From assembly GCA_024103495.1 (NCBI GenBank), contig JAGFIQ010000157.1:1-49170 (forward strand): DNA of 49,170 nucleotides, read 5' to 3'. Position 1 is the first letter of the stretch, and each line of letters opens with the position of its first letter. Shown piece by piece: positions 1 through 9,342 of this stretch. The notes beneath the pieces are model-generated. The model was not told the DNA's origin, searched no databases, and saw only the letters and a program-made list of their open reading frames with translations. Source of the DNA: Aridibacter famidurans (GTDB lineage: Bacteria; Acidobacteriota; Blastocatellia; Pyrinomonadales; Pyrinomonadaceae). A program made the position numbers and the translations under genes.

Positions 1-408
1 CCGCCCCCCCAGTCATCCCATCGTCAGCCACGCCCGTCACACCACGTCCCCCCCCCCGCGCCAGACGACCCAGCAGACCCGCCAGCCCCAACGGGCACCA
101 CATACTCGACAGCCCGCACAGACTCGACAGACGCCACAGACACCACAGACTCAACAGACAGAACAGACCCAACAGACTCGACAGACTGAACAGACTCGAC
201 AGACTCGACAGACTGAACAGACTCGACAAACTCGACAGACTGAACAGACTCGACAAACTCGACAGACTGAACAGACTCGACAGACTGAACAGACTCGACA
301 GACCCGACAGACTCGACAGACCCGAAAGACCCGACAGACCCGACAGACTCGACAGACTCGACCGCCTGACCTTATCATTGCGGATACCGAATTCATTTCG
401 TTAAACCT
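1..408. repeat. Intergenic region with a 9-bp-period tandem array
   Basis: There is no gene here. From about 120 to 365 the sequence is an array of 9-bp units of the form CAGACTCGA, varied as CAGACTGAA, CAGACCCGA and CAAACTCGA. A long open frame on the minus strand that reads Arg-Val-Cys-Arg/Ser-Val-Cys over and over is a by-product of the 9-bp period and is not a gene. Related short arrays occur at about 4274-4318, 6544-6566, 6915-6950 and 27064-27165. Confidence 0.85.
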
Positions 409-1440
409 ATGAAAGCAATCGTGAAGAGCAAGGCCGAACCGGGCCTTTGGCTTGAGGACGTTCCGGAGCCCGAGATTGGGATAAACGACGTCAAGATACG
501 CGTGCTCAGGACGGGTATCTGCGGCACCGACGTGCATATTTACAACTGGGACGCGTGGTCGCAGAGCACGATCAGCATCCCGACGATCCTCGGGCACGAG
601 ATAGTCGGCGAGATAATCGAGGTCGGCTCGAACGTCAACGACTTCTACGAAGGCGATATCGTCAGCGTCGAGGGCCACCTTGTCTGCGGGCGGTGCCGGA
701 ACTGCCTCGCGGGACGGCGGTACAAATGCGCGAATACACTCGGCTTCGGCGTGAACACGGACGGCGGTTTCGCGGAATTTATGGTTGTCCCGTATACGAA
801 CATCTGGAAGCACGAAAAGGGGATAGACCTCGACGTCGCGGCGATCTTCGATCCGTTCGGGAACGCGGTCCATACCGCTCTCGCTTTTGAAGTGTTCGGC
901 GAGGACGTCCTGATCACAGGCGCCGGCCCGATCGGGATAATGGCTTCTGCGGTGGCGAAGAAGGCGGGCGCGCGTCACATCGTCATAACGGACATCAACC
1001 CGAAGCGGCTCGGGCTCGCCGAAAAGATGGGCTCGGTCACGAAGGCGATCAACACTAAAGAATTATCGATCAAAGAAACGCAGAAGGAGCTCGGGATGGT
1101 CGAGGGCTTCGACGTCGGCTTCGAGATGTCCGGAAGCCCGGTCGCACTGCGGGACATGGTCGCCAATATGGCGCACGGCGGGAACATAGCTTTCCTCGGG
1201 ATCCCGTCCGACCCGTTCGAGATCGACTGGAAGCCTGTCATTTTTAATATGCTCGATATAAAAGGTATCTACGGCCGCCAGATGTACGAGACCTGGTACC
1301 AGATGAGCGTGCTTATCGAGACGGGCCTCGACATCAGCCCGGTGATCACGCACCGGTTCAGTTACAGGGATTTCGAAGAGGGCTTCGAAGCTATGAAGAC
1401 GGGCGACAGCGGAAAGGTGATCCTGGACTGGGAACATTGA
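409..1440 (+). CDS. tdh: L-threonine 3-dehydrogenase
   Basis: Zinc-dependent medium-chain dehydrogenase that oxidises L-threonine with NAD+ to 2-amino-3-ketobutyrate in the cytoplasm, the first step of threonine breakdown to glycine. The length, 343 residues, matches the family (about 341). Catalytic-zinc residues are visible as C38 in GICGTDVH and H63-E64 in LGHE. The structural-zinc cysteines are C93, C96, C99 and C107. The nucleotide-binding GAGPIG loop lies near residue 172. The second enzyme of the pathway, Kbl, is encoded 1.65 kb downstream on the same strand, with two unrelated small genes between, so the usual tdh-kbl pair has been split. The family assignment is firm. Confidence 0.97.
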   Translation: MKAIVKSKAEPGLWLEDVPEPEIGINDVKIRVLRTGICGTDVHIYNWDAWSQSTISIPTILGHEIVGEIIEVGSNVNDFYEGDIVSVEGHLVCGRCRNCLAGRRYKCANTLGFGVNTDGGFAEFMVVPYTNIWKHEKGIDLDVAAIFDPFGNAVHTALAFEVFGEDVLITGAGPIGIMASAVAKKAGARHIVITDINPKRLGLAEKMGSVTKAINTKELSIKETQKELGMVEGFDVGFEMSGSPVALRDMVANMAHGGNIAFLGIPSDPFEIDWKPVIFNMLDIKGIYGRQMYETWYQMSVLIETGLDISPVITHRFSYRDFEEGFEAMKTGDSGKVILDWEH

Positions 1441-1762
1441 GGACTGAGACTAATTGATAGTTGGTAATTTAAGGTTTCGATCGCCCCTAAGGGGCGACGG
1501 ATGTTAGCCCCGGGCAAGCCGAAGGCGCAGCCCGGGGTAAGGGTCGCATTTGTTATCGCACGCCGGAGGCGTGCCGCTTTTAACGAACTGATGCGGGCGG
1601 GGACGCCTGCGGTCCAACCGCGTAGGAATAAGAAGTGCGGGCGGGGACGCCTGCGGTCCAAACGCGTAGGAATAACAAGCGCGGGCGGGGACGCCCGCGG
1701 TCCAAACGCGTGGGAATAAGAAATGCGGGCGGGGACGCCCGCGGTCCAAAGCGAACAGCCGT
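1441..1762. repeat. 44-bp tandem direct repeat, about 3.8 copies
   Basis: Intergenic. At 1592-1757 a 44-bp unit beginning TGCGGGCGGGGACGCC and ending in GGAATAAGAA is repeated almost exactly, with copies beginning at about 1592, 1636, 1680 and 1724. Upstream, at about 1484-1545, is a copy of the GGGGCGACGGATG...CCCGGG repeat family that also occurs at 4355-4385, 6574-6625, 6706-6760 and 37955-38010. Confidence 0.85.
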
Positions 1763-2347
1763 ATGAAACGTTTCGCAAGAACATCAATGCTACTCTTCTC
1801 GCTCATCGCTCTCGCCACGATGCTTGCCTGCTCCTCCGGTCCGGACATGAATGAAGGAGTCGCGGATGACGCAGCCAACGAAGTACCCGCGCCGCCGAAG
1901 ACGGAACAACAAACCGAGTTTCATGCCGAGAAGGCGATTGCGAAGAAGGCTCCGATCCCTGAAGACGTCCGGGCGCTCATCCTCAAGTCCCAACCTCTTC
2001 CGGACGAATGCGGCTCGTCACCTGAGGCTTTCGACGAATGCTTCTCCGCGAGCGAGATCGATCTCGGAAACGACGATCGCCCGGACCTTGTTGTGCAGGC
2101 CGTCGGGAACGCGATGGGGGCAAACGTCACGATGTTCTATGTGTTCGCAGGCGGTCCGGCAGGATATGAACTTGCGCTAAACCTGCCGGCGCTCGAACTG
2201 AATTTCGAGGAACCGGAAGACGGAGGGCCGCTCGAAGCAGTGACCGGAGTCGCGACGGCGACGAAGTTCTCAAGCCAGAGGTTCAAGCTCGTAAACGGGA
2301 AGTACAAGATCGCGGACCGGAAGGTGGAAGAGATTGTAGGCAAGTGA
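1763..2347 (+). CDS. Hypothetical lipoprotein (194 aa)
   Basis: Not a protein I recognise. The N-terminus has a basic start, a hydrophobic stretch and a lipobox (TMLAC, Cys at about residue 23), so it should be a lipid-anchored envelope protein. The mature part starts with an acidic low-complexity spacer. A folded region of about 130 residues with four or more Asp/Glu-rich loops follows; it includes a DDRPDLVVQ segment that resembles the Asp-rich loops of repeat proteins but occurs only once. It stands between a repeat array and the DUF3592 gene 30 bp downstream, with which it may be co-transcribed. Confidence 0.75.
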   Translation: MKRFARTSMLLFSLIALATMLACSSGPDMNEGVADDAANEVPAPPKTEQQTEFHAEKAIAKKAPIPEDVRALILKSQPLPDECGSSPEAFDECFSASEIDLGNDDRPDLVVQAVGNAMGANVTMFYVFAGGPAGYELALNLPALELNFEEPEDGGPLEAVTGVATATKFSSQRFKLVNGKYKIADRKVEEIVGK

Positions 2348-2377
2348 CCCCAACATAGCCGCGAAGGACCGCCCTTA

Positions 2378-2833
2378 ATGAAGAGACGAACTCTAAACTG
2401 GCTCACGGTTCTTGTCATTGCAAGCGTTGTCGTTGGAGGTTCGGTCTTTGGGTTTGCCTATTATATTCGCGAGATCCCAAAGTGGACCGCACTTGCTGAG
2501 GAAGGCAAACGAACCTCGGCAAGAGTTACCGCGGTGAAAGTCGGTCGAGGTCGAGGTCGTGAGGTTAGCTTTGAGTACTTTGTAGATGGCAAGAGGTTTG
2601 AGGGCAGCAGCCGCTCATACGCCGCAAGTCTTTTGGGAACCGCTGCAGTAGGTGAGCTCATATATGTCTCGTACCTTCCGACGAATCCTGAGATCGCGGA
2701 GTATGAGGATCCTCCGTCGAGGCTCGGTCGCGAATGGACAAAGGTTTGGGCTGTCACGATCATGGCTTTGCTGGCAACCGTCTGGTCGCCGTTCGCGATC
2801 ATCGCATACGTCGTTTCACGCTTGAGGAAATAG
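2378..2833 (+). CDS. DUF3592 family membrane protein
   Basis: A 151-residue protein with one membrane segment near residues 11-30, a soluble beta-rich domain, and a second membrane segment near 122-145. The middle part (variable Arg/Gly loop, then VSFEYFVDGKRFEG, then a Val-Tyr-Leu-Pro-x-Asn-Pro motif) is typical of DUF3592, a family of unknown function found in many bacterial membranes. The gene starts 30 bp after the preceding lipoprotein gene and may share its transcript. No catalytic residues are evident. Confidence 0.75.
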   Translation: MKRRTLNWLTVLVIASVVVGGSVFGFAYYIREIPKWTALAEEGKRTSARVTAVKVGRGRGREVSFEYFVDGKRFEGSSRSYAASLLGTAAVGELIYVSYLPTNPEIAEYEDPPSRLGREWTKVWAVTIMALLATVWSPFAIIAYVVSRLRK

Positions 2834-3092
2834 TTAAGATCGTCATACGCGCCTGGTGGCGCGTTGCACGCGGGACGCGTGCGTTCCGAACTGATTATTC
2901 GTAACTCTTACCCGTGGGTTCCGGTTTGCTCCACCCACGGCTAAATGCAGGTATCCGCTACGCGGATCTGCGCAGCGCGAAGCGCTGCTCTAAACGGAAG
3001 CGTTACTAATACAAGTACGGTCGCTTGCGCGACCTGAGCACGCGTCTCACGTGCGCACCGAACGCATCACTCGTTACTCATCACTCATCACT
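2834..3092. repeat. Intergenic repeats before kbl
   Basis: No gene. The segment contains a gene-like phrase 'cgcctggtggcgcg', a CCCACGG/CCGTGGG palindromic family copy at about 2910-2945 (also at 6811-6843, 14857-14880, 27208-27235 and 37775-37803), and 'gcagcgcgaagcgctgctc' at about 2974-2992, which recurs inverted at 12808-12826. Confidence 0.6.
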
Positions 3093-4274
3093 ATGTATTC
3101 AACGGCAAAACAACAGCTTTCCGAACAGCTCGACGAGATCCGCGAGGCGGGGCTCTACAAGTCCGAGCGCGTCATCGAGACTCCTCAGGACGCGCACATC
3201 GACGTCGCCGGAGGCGAGGTCCTGAATATGTGCGCCAACAACTACCTCGGCCTTGCCGATGACCCCTCGATAATCGAGGCGGCGAAGACGGCGCTCGACG
3301 AATGGGGCTACGGGCTCGCGTCCGTCCGGTTCATTTGCGGCACGCAGACCATTCACAAACGGCTCGAGAATAAGATCAGCGAGTTCCTCGGAATGGAAGA
3401 CACGATCCTCTACACGTCGTGCTTCGACGCCAACGGAGGCCTGTTCGAAACGATCCTCGGCGAGGAAGACGCCGTCATCTCGGACGCGCTCAACCACGCA
3501 TCGATCATCGACGGCATTCGGCTTTGCAAGGCCCAGCGCTTCCGTTATGCCAACGGCGATATGAACGACCTTGAGGAAAAGCTGAAGGAAGCTTCCGGCG
3601 CGCGGCGCAAGATGATCGCGACCGACGGAGTATTCTCGATGGACGGCTACCTGGCGAAACTACCCGAGATCTGCGATCTCGCTGAGAAGTACGACGCTAT
3701 GGTGATGGTCGACGATTCGCACGCTGTAGGATTTGTCGGCGAGCACGGCCGAGGGACGCACGAGCACCACGGCGTGATGGACCGCATCGACATCATCACG
3801 GGCACACTCGGGAAGGCTTTGGGTGGCGCGAGCGGCGGATACACGAGCGCGAGGAAGGAGATCGTCGAGATGCTGCGCCAGCGTTCGCGCCCTTACCTTT
3901 TCTCGAACACGGTCGCGCCTGCGATCGTCGCCGGATCGATCCGGGCGATCGATATGCTCAGCAAGTCGACTCACTTGCGCGACAAGCTGGCTTCGAACAC
4001 CGCATTCTTCCGGCAGGAGATCGCGAAGATCGGACTCGAGGTTCTTCCCGGCGAGCACCCGATCGTCCCGGTGATGCTTGGCGACGCGGCGCTCGCGTCG
4101 AAGATGGCGGACCTGCTGCTGACGAAGGGCGTTTACGTGATCGGCTTTTCGTTCCCGGTCGTCCCGATGGGCCAGGCTCGCATCCGCACCCAGGTCTCCG
4201 CCGCGCATTCAAAGGAGGACCTGGAGTTCGCGATCGCGAAGTTTAAGGAAGCGAAAGAGGAACTGGGAATTTGA
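3093..4274 (+). CDS. kbl: Glycine C-acetyltransferase (2-amino-3-ketobutyrate CoA ligase)
   Basis: PLP-dependent alpha-oxoamine synthase that cleaves 2-amino-3-ketobutyrate with CoA to glycine and acetyl-CoA, completing the pathway begun by Tdh. The length, 393 residues from the ATG at 3093, matches the family (about 398). The Schiff-base lysine is K241 in GTLGKALGG. The substrate-binding segment [12 protein letters not shown] and the PLP-contacting [11 protein letters not shown] are present. The open frame extends 14 codons upstream to 3051, but that part is repeat-derived (CTCATCACTC-like), so the start MYSTAKQQ is preferred. Close relatives are 8-amino-7-oxononanoate synthases; the neighbourhood of tdh and the length favour Kbl. 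Confidence 0.95.
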   Translation: MYSTAKQQLSEQLDEIREAGLYKSERVIETPQDAHIDVAGGEVLNMCANNYLGLADDPSIIEAAKTALDEWGYGLASVRFICGTQTIHKRLENKISEFLGMEDTILYTSCFDANGGLFETILGEEDAVISDALNHASIIDGIRLCKAQRFRYANGDMNDLEEKLKEASGARRKMIATDGVFSMDGYLAKLPEICDLAEKYDAMVMVDDSHAVGFVGEHGRGTHEHHGVMDRIDIITGTLGKALGGASGGYTSARKEIVEMLRQRSRPYLFSNTVAPAIVAGSIRAIDMLSKSTHLRDKLASNTAFFRQEIAKIGLEVLPGEHPIVPVMLGDAALASKMADLLLTKGVYVIGFSFPVVPMGQARIRTQVSAAHSKEDLEFAIAKFKEAKEELGI

Positions 4275-4696
4275 GTCTGTCGGGTCTATCGGGTCTGTCG
4301 AGTCTGTTGAGTCCGCTGTGCCTTTATTCGGATCGCAGACTGGTCGGGCGAATGCCCCGAAGGGGCAACGGATGATAGCCCGGGGCGCAAAATAGTGATC
4401 CAGCCGCGTAGCGGCGAGCCGGTTCATTGACCAATGAGCATTGACCACTGACCAATGAAATCAGTACCCGGAGCGGCAGCGACGGGCCCTCTGCTTTCGA
4501 TCTCTTTGCGGTCCTTTGCGGCTTAGCGTCTTTGCGGGAGTCCCTAACGAGTTGCCTGGATCCAACGTGCGAAATAATTGGTGCTGCCAAGAGTTCTCGC
4601 AAAGCCGCAAAGACGCCAAGTACCGCAAAGAACGTTGAAGAGGTCTCACAATCCGTTACTCGTCACTTATAGCTCAGAACTCATTACTTTCCCATC
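4275..4696. repeat. Intergenic repeats between kbl and the GGT gene
   Basis: No gene. It begins with a short 9-bp-period array (GTCGGGTCT / GTCGAGTCT) right after the kbl stop, then holds a CCCGAAGGGGCAACGGATGATAGCCC copy (4355-4385), 'attgaccaatgagcattgacc' repeats, and an inverted pair of 'tctttgcggtcctttgcgg' and 'ccgcaaagacgccaag' around 4500-4630. Confidence 0.7.
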
Positions 4697-6544
4697 ATGA
4701 AACTTCTAAGACCGATCGCCGCGATCATACTTTTGGCCATGACATTTAACGAACCGCTCGCAGCTCAAAGAACCGCCAAACCAGTTCTTCACGGCCGCCA
4801 CTGGGTCGCCATCACCGGCAAGCCGCTCGCGGCGACCGCCGGAGCGATGATGTTCCAGAAGGGCGGTAACGCCGTCGACGCCGCCTGCGCAATGATCGGC
4901 GCCACCTCGACGATGTGGGACGTGCTCAGCTGGGGCGGCGAGACTCAGGCGCTGATCTACAACCCGCACACGAAAAAGGTGATCGGTGTCAACGCGCTCG
5001 GTGTCGCGCCCACGGGTGCAACAGTCGAGTATTACGCCTCGAAAGGATTCAAGAGCTATCCGCCCGAAGACGGTCCTCTAGCCGCCGTCACTCCCGGAAC
5101 TCCGGGCGGCATTTTCGCGATGCTCGCCGAGTTCGGGACCCTCAGTCTGAAGGACGTTCTCGAACCTTCGATCCAGATGGCCGAAGGCTATCCGATGGAA
5201 GAAGACACGTCGCTGAGGATAGAGCGCGAGAAGAAGCTTCTGAAACAGTGGAAATACTCGCGCGAGGTGATGCTTCCGAACGCAGGCAAGGAGAAGGAAG
5301 CTCCGCAGCCCGGCGAGATATTCCGCCAGCCGGACCTTGCCGCGACGTTGAAGAAGCTGGTCGAGGCGGAGGCTGACGCGCTCAAAGCGGGCAAATCGCG
5401 GAAAGAAGCGATCTACGCCGCGCACGAACGCTTCTACAAGGGCGATATCGCGAAGGAATTCGTCCGCGGCGTGCAGGAAGAAGGCGGGCTGATCACGATG
5501 GAGGACCTCGCCGGGTGGAAGGTGAAGTTCGAAGAGCCCGTACAGACCAGCTACAAGGGCATCGACGTTTACAAGCTGACGCACTGGACGCAGGGGCCGG
5601 TGATGCTCCAGGCGCTGAACATCCTCGAGAACCTCGATCTGAAGTCGATGGGCTACAACAGCTCGCGATACATCCACACGCTTTACCAGACGATGAACCT
5701 CGCCTACGCGGACCGCGATTTTTATTACGGCGATCCCGCGTTCCCTCCTGCCGAGCCGATCGAAGGTCTTCTTTCAAAGGAGTACGCAAAGGCGCGTTTG
5801 AAGGAGATGAAGACCAACAGGAACGATCCGAAAGTGAAGCCCGGCGATCCGTATCCCTTCCAGGGAGAAACGAACCCTTTCACCGATCTCCTCAAGAATT
5901 GGGGATCTAAGAAACCGGCTGAAGACGAGGTCGCCGAAGCGGATTTTCTCGATTCGTTTTACGCCGGCACGACCACGGTCCAGGCGGCGGACAAAGAAGG
6001 CTGGGTGGTTTCAGTGACGCCGAGCGGCGGGTGGGTCCCCGCCGTGATCGCGGGCAGGACCGGCGTCGGACTCAGCCAACGCGCCCAGAGCTTCGATCTC
6101 GATCCGCGCAACAATCCTTTCAACGTCATCGCGCCCGGTAAACAGCCGCGCGTAACGCTGACACCCTCGATGGCGTTGAAGGACGGCAAACCATTCCTCT
6201 CGTTCTCGGTCCAGGGCGGCGACGGCCAGGACCAGAACCTGCTCCAGTTCTTCCTCAACGTGGTCGAGTTCGGAATGAACGTCCAGCAGGCGGCCGAAGC
6301 GGCGAACATCAACAGCTATCAGATGAAGAGCTCGTTCGGCGATCACGAGGCGATCCCCGGCCGCATGCTCGCGGCGGAATCTGTGCCCGACTGGATAAGG
6401 CGCGAGCTCAGGAAGATGGGATACGACCTAAGGTTCGAGGAGCGCACGTCCGGCCCGATCAACGCGATCTACTTCGACCGCGAGCACGGAACGATGTGGG
6501 GCGGCTCCAGCCATCACGGCGACGATTACGGGATAGCTTGGTGA
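4697..6544 (+). CDS. Gamma-glutamyltransferase family protein, exported
   Basis: Ntn-hydrolase that normally removes or transfers the gamma-glutamyl group of glutathione and related peptides in the periplasm. The protein has 615 residues, starting with a signal peptide that ends at LAAQ (about residue 24). The characteristic N-terminal stretch GGNAVDAACAM follows. The autoprocessing site is the Thr run GTTTV at residues 424-428, where T425/T426 would become the new N-terminal nucleophile of the small subunit. Near the C-terminus the family glycine-rich segment and the final AIYFDREHGTMWGGSSHHGDD block are present. Substrate may differ from glutathione, because subfamilies with WGGE-type N-termini are poorly characterised. 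Confidence 0.9.
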   Translation: MKLLRPIAAIILLAMTFNEPLAAQRTAKPVLHGRHWVAITGKPLAATAGAMMFQKGGNAVDAACAMIGATSTMWDVLSWGGETQALIYNPHTKKVIGVNALGVAPTGATVEYYASKGFKSYPPEDGPLAAVTPGTPGGIFAMLAEFGTLSLKDVLEPSIQMAEGYPMEEDTSLRIEREKKLLKQWKYSREVMLPNAGKEKEAPQPGEIFRQPDLAATLKKLVEAEADALKAGKSRKEAIYAAHERFYKGDIAKEFVRGVQEEGGLITMEDLAGWKVKFEEPVQTSYKGIDVYKLTHWTQGPVMLQALNILENLDLKSMGYNSSRYIHTLYQTMNLAYADRDFYYGDPAFPPAEPIEGLLSKEYAKARLKEMKTNRNDPKVKPGDPYPFQGETNPFTDLLKNWGSKKPAEDEVAEADFLDSFYAGTTTVQAADKEGWVVSVTPSGGWVPAVIAGRTGVGLSQRAQSFDLDPRNNPFNVIAPGKQPRVTLTPSMALKDGKPFLSFSVQGGDGQDQNLLQFFLNVVEFGMNVQQAAEAANINSYQMKSSFGDHEAIPGRMLAAESVPDWIRRELRKMGYDLRFEERTSGPINAIYFDREHGTMWGGSSHHGDDYGIAW

Positions 6545-7123
6545 GACTGTCGGGTCTGTCGGGTCTTTTTCCCCAAAGGGGCAACGGATGGTAGCCCGGG
6601 GCAGGCCGCAGGCGCAGCCCCGGGGAACGGTCGCTACACGACCGCACGCCGGAGGCGTGCCGCTTCTGACGAACCGGTGCGGACGGGGACACCCGCGGTC
6701 CACTTGCCCCGAAGGGGCAACGGATGATAGCCCGGGGCAAGCCGCAAGCGCAGCCCCGGGTATGGACAGAGGGTTACAACCAGAGTCGCGAAGCGACGAC
6801 CTGCTTTTAGCCGTGGGTGGAGCCGCAGGCGGAACCCACGGAGAAACGGAGACACGATTCCGGAGCCGCTTTAGCGGCGGCAGACATGCGGGCGTCGGCG
6901 ATCTCGGTTCAGAATACAGACCCGACAGACCCGACAGACTCAACAGACTGAACCGACCGAATTCCTCTTGCTCTTCCCGCGGATTCGTGTAACATTCCCT
7001 CCAATCCAGGGGAAAATCGGGAACGGAAAGGGTCCGCTATCGCTTAGACCTGAGCGATACGGCCGAATACCAGTGTCCCGGCCAATTCAAAACTTACCTG
7101 CAGAGCTTAAGGAGAATATATTT
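6545..7123. repeat. Repeat-filled intergenic region (579 bp)
   Basis: No convincing gene. It holds a 9-bp-period fragment (6544-6566), two copies of the CCCGAAGGGGCAACGGATG...AGCCCGGGGCA family (6570-6625 and 6706-6765), a GCCGTGGGTGGAGC...CCCACGG hairpin (6811-6843), GCCGCTTTAGCGGC (about 6862-6875), and another 9-bp-period array of CAGACCCGA units (6915-6955). A Shine-Dalgarno run TTAAGGAG at 7107-7114 sets the start of the next gene. Confidence 0.75.
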
Positions 7124-8116
7124 ATGTCCAAGTTGATCGGAATATTCGTGATCTGTTTTGCCGTCTTCTCATTCACCGCGTGTCCGCCGCCAACTGAAAA
7201 CGGAGCTAACACCGGCGGCAACAGCGGCGCGAACGACGCAACGACCGAAAAGACCCTTGAGGCCACGCTTACGGATCTCGACAAGCAAGCGGGTGAAGCG
7301 TGGAAGAGCAAGAACGGCCAGTTCTTCGAGACGTTTCTAACCGACAACTTTGTCGGAGGCGGCAACTTTGGATTCTCGGACAAGGCAGGCGCGGTCAGAG
7401 GCATAAGCACCAGCAAGTGCGATGTGAAATCGACCTCAACATCCGAATACAAGACGGTCGAGCTCTCCGATTCCGCTGCGATCCTCGCCGGCAAGAACTC
7501 GGTCGAAGGCACCTGCGAAGGTAACAAGATCCCTGAAGAGTATTTTGCGACGCTCTACGTAAAGGAAGGCGACAGTTGGAAGGCTGCCTACTACCAAAGC
7601 GCGGCCATCCCGCCCTCATCGGACGCGAAGGAAGAGCCCGCCAAGGAGGAGGGATCTGACGCCAATGCCGCGAAGAGCCCTGCAAGTGAGGAGAAAGAAG
7701 CGGCCTCGGAAGAAGCCCCTCCCAAGCCGAATATCCCGAACGACGCCGAACTGGCAAAGACGCTGATCGAAATGGAGAAGCCGCTTTGGGACGCCTGGGC
7801 GAAACACGACACGAAGCCATTCGAAGACAAGCTCGCCAGTAATTTCCACGCCGTCAGCTCCGCAGGGATCAAGGACCGCGCTGCGGAGATCAAGTGGGTT
7901 ACGGATCACAAATGCGAGCAAAGCAGTGCGACTCTCTCGGGCGAAAAGGCGACGAAAGTGAACGACGATCTCGTGGTCCTTACCTACAGCGCGGCTTCGA
8001 AGGGAACCTGCGAGGGTCAGCCGATGCCGAACATGTACGTGACTACGATCTACCAAAAGGACGGAGACAGCTGGAAGCCGGTCCTGCACTTCACCTCGGC
8101 AGAGATGAAGATGTGA
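7124..8116 (+). CDS. Lipoprotein with two NTF2-like (DUF4440-type) domains
   Basis: A 330-residue lipoprotein. The ATG at 7124 is chosen because it follows an AAGGAG box and begins a lipoprotein signal with lipobox FTAC (Cys at about residue 21). An open frame extends 52 codons further upstream but lacks a signal. Two similar halves of about 120 residues follow (about 40-165 and 215-330), joined by an Asp/Glu/Lys/Ala-rich linker. Each half has the pattern of a helix (LDKQAGEAWKSKN; MEKPLWDAWAKHD), then FxDKLASNF-type, a Lys-Cys segment and a strand ending in DSWKxxxY. This fits snoal/NTF2-fold DUF4440 domains, here duplicated. Function unknown. A rho-independent terminator follows at 8204-8233. 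Confidence 0.8.
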   Translation: MSKLIGIFVICFAVFSFTACPPPTENGANTGGNSGANDATTEKTLEATLTDLDKQAGEAWKSKNGQFFETFLTDNFVGGGNFGFSDKAGAVRGISTSKCDVKSTSTSEYKTVELSDSAAILAGKNSVEGTCEGNKIPEEYFATLYVKEGDSWKAAYYQSAAIPPSSDAKEEPAKEEGSDANAAKSPASEEKEAASEEAPPKPNIPNDAELAKTLIEMEKPLWDAWAKHDTKPFEDKLASNFHAVSSAGIKDRAAEIKWVTDHKCEQSSATLSGEKATKVNDDLVVLTYSAASKGTCEGQPMPNMYVTTIYQKDGDSWKPVLHFTSAEMKM

Positions 8117-8445
8117 CGGATCGTGAATCGTGAGTCGCAAGTGGTGTCGGTAGCCCGAGCGTCAGCGAGGGCGTGAATCGGCATCGTGACCGGACAATCG
8201 TTGAAAGCGGCGGGATTCCCCGCCGTTTTTTTTGCGCCACCGGGATCAATGTTGCCTTCACTGCGGACCCGTGTGGAACCGCCGACGGTAGCCCTCCCTG
8301 ACGGTCGGGCTTCGGACACGATCTTGGAACCTGGAACTTTGAACCTGGAACTTACGACAGCATTCCTCCCTGTCACAAATCCCAGCCTCGCAGTGTTCTA
8401 CCAACAGAACATCCGATATTCCGAACATAATTCAGGAGAGATCAT
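8117..8445. repeat. Intergenic region with REP copies
   Basis: Apart from the terminator, it carries two REP-type copies: GGTAGCCCGAGCGTCAGCGAGGG at about 8149-8171, and GGTAGCCCTCCCTGACGG followed by TCGGGCTTCGGACAC at about 8288-8319. These belong to the same family as the arrays around the RAYT gene. They are followed by the satellite phrase 'ggaacctggaactttgaacc'. An AGGAG box lies at 8433-8438, just before the next ATG. Confidence 0.75.
8204..8233 (+). terminator. Rho-independent terminator
   Basis: A perfect 7-bp GC stem (CGGCGGG / CCCGCCG, loop ATTC) spans 8208-8225 and is followed at once by eight T residues at 8226-8233. It lies about 90 bp after the stop of the NTF2-like lipoprotein gene and would end that transcript. 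Confidence 0.85.
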
Positions 8446-9342
8446 ATGGCTTACTTAGCAACAGCAGTTTTCTGCGCGGTCGTCACAGCGGCCTGCAGCA
8501 CCGGCGCGATACTTGAGAAGAGCGTCACGGCGAGCGACATCGCGCCTGAAGTCGCAACGCAAACACAGAACATCCAGGACGAACGGTTCGACCAGACGTA
8601 TCCGCTCGACCTGAACGGCGACGTGAAGGCGGCGAACATCAACGGATCGATTAAGGTCACGACGTGGGACAGCCCCCAGGTCAGGCTGATCGCGGTCAAA
8701 TCCTCGAATAACCCCGAGGCTCTGAAACTTGTGGATATCAAGGTCGAATCAACGGCGGACAGCTTTTATGTCAAGGCCGATTACAAGAACCGAAAGGAGC
8801 TTGGAGACGAGAACTGGCGCAGCGGAGACGACCTCAAGGTCGAATTCGAACTGACCGTGCCCAGGACGGCGAACCTTGCCGGCATCACCACGGTAAATGG
8901 GGACGTTTCGATCGAAGGCTCGGACGGATCGACCAAGGCATCTACAGTCAACGGCACGGTCAGGGCGGCAAACCTTGGCGGCGCGGCGAAACTTACGACC
9001 GTGAACGGTACCGTCGAAGCCGACTTCGACCAGCTGCTTCAGGGAAGTGACATCAAGATGACGACCGTCAACGGCCAGGTCATCCTGACGCTCCCTTCGG
9101 ACGCCAACGCCACGATCAAGGCGAACAGCCTGAGCGGTTCGATCGAGAATGAATTCGGCCTGCCCGTCAGGAAAGGCGAGTTTATCGGCCGCGACATGCA
9201 CGGGATGCTGGGAAGCGGAGACGTGCAGATCAAGATGTCGAGCGTCAGCGGAACCCTTTCGGTCAAGCGCAGGAACGACGGCCGGGTACCGAGCCAGCCC
9301 ACGAACCTTCTGAAAATGAAGGACGACGGAGAGACGTACTAG
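8446..9342 (+). CDS. DUF4097 family beta-helix lipoprotein
   Basis: A 298-residue envelope protein. The start is fixed by CAGGAG eight bases upstream of the ATG. The N-terminus has a short hydrophobic stretch and lipobox TAAC (Cys about residue 17). From about residue 45 to 270 it is a parallel beta-helix-like repeat: NGDVKAANINGSIKVTTWD, then TTVNGDVSIEG, STVNGTVRAANL and TTVNGTVEADF, each rung carrying a T/V-N-G turn. This is the pattern of DUF4097 putative adhesins. Role unknown; members often sit near regulators or anti-sigma factors, but here it stands alone between peptidase genes. Confidence 0.85.
   Translation: MAYLATAVFCAVVTAACSTGAILEKSVTASDIAPEVATQTQNIQDERFDQTYPLDLNGDVKAANINGSIKVTTWDSPQVRLIAVKSSNNPEALKLVDIKVESTADSFYVKADYKNRKELGDENWRSGDDLKVEFELTVPRTANLAGITTVNGDVSIEGSDGSTKASTVNGTVRAANLGGAAKLTTVNGTVEADFDQLLQGSDIKMTTVNGQVILTLPSDANATIKANSLSGSIENEFGLPVRKGEFIGRDMHGMLGSGDVQIKMSSVSGTLSVKRRNDGRVPSQPTNLLKMKDDGETY

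Noticed and set aside
151..978. Long minus-strand frame with repeated Arg-Val-Cys
   Set aside because: It is antisense to tdh and the Cys repeat comes from the 9-bp array; no start site or family match.
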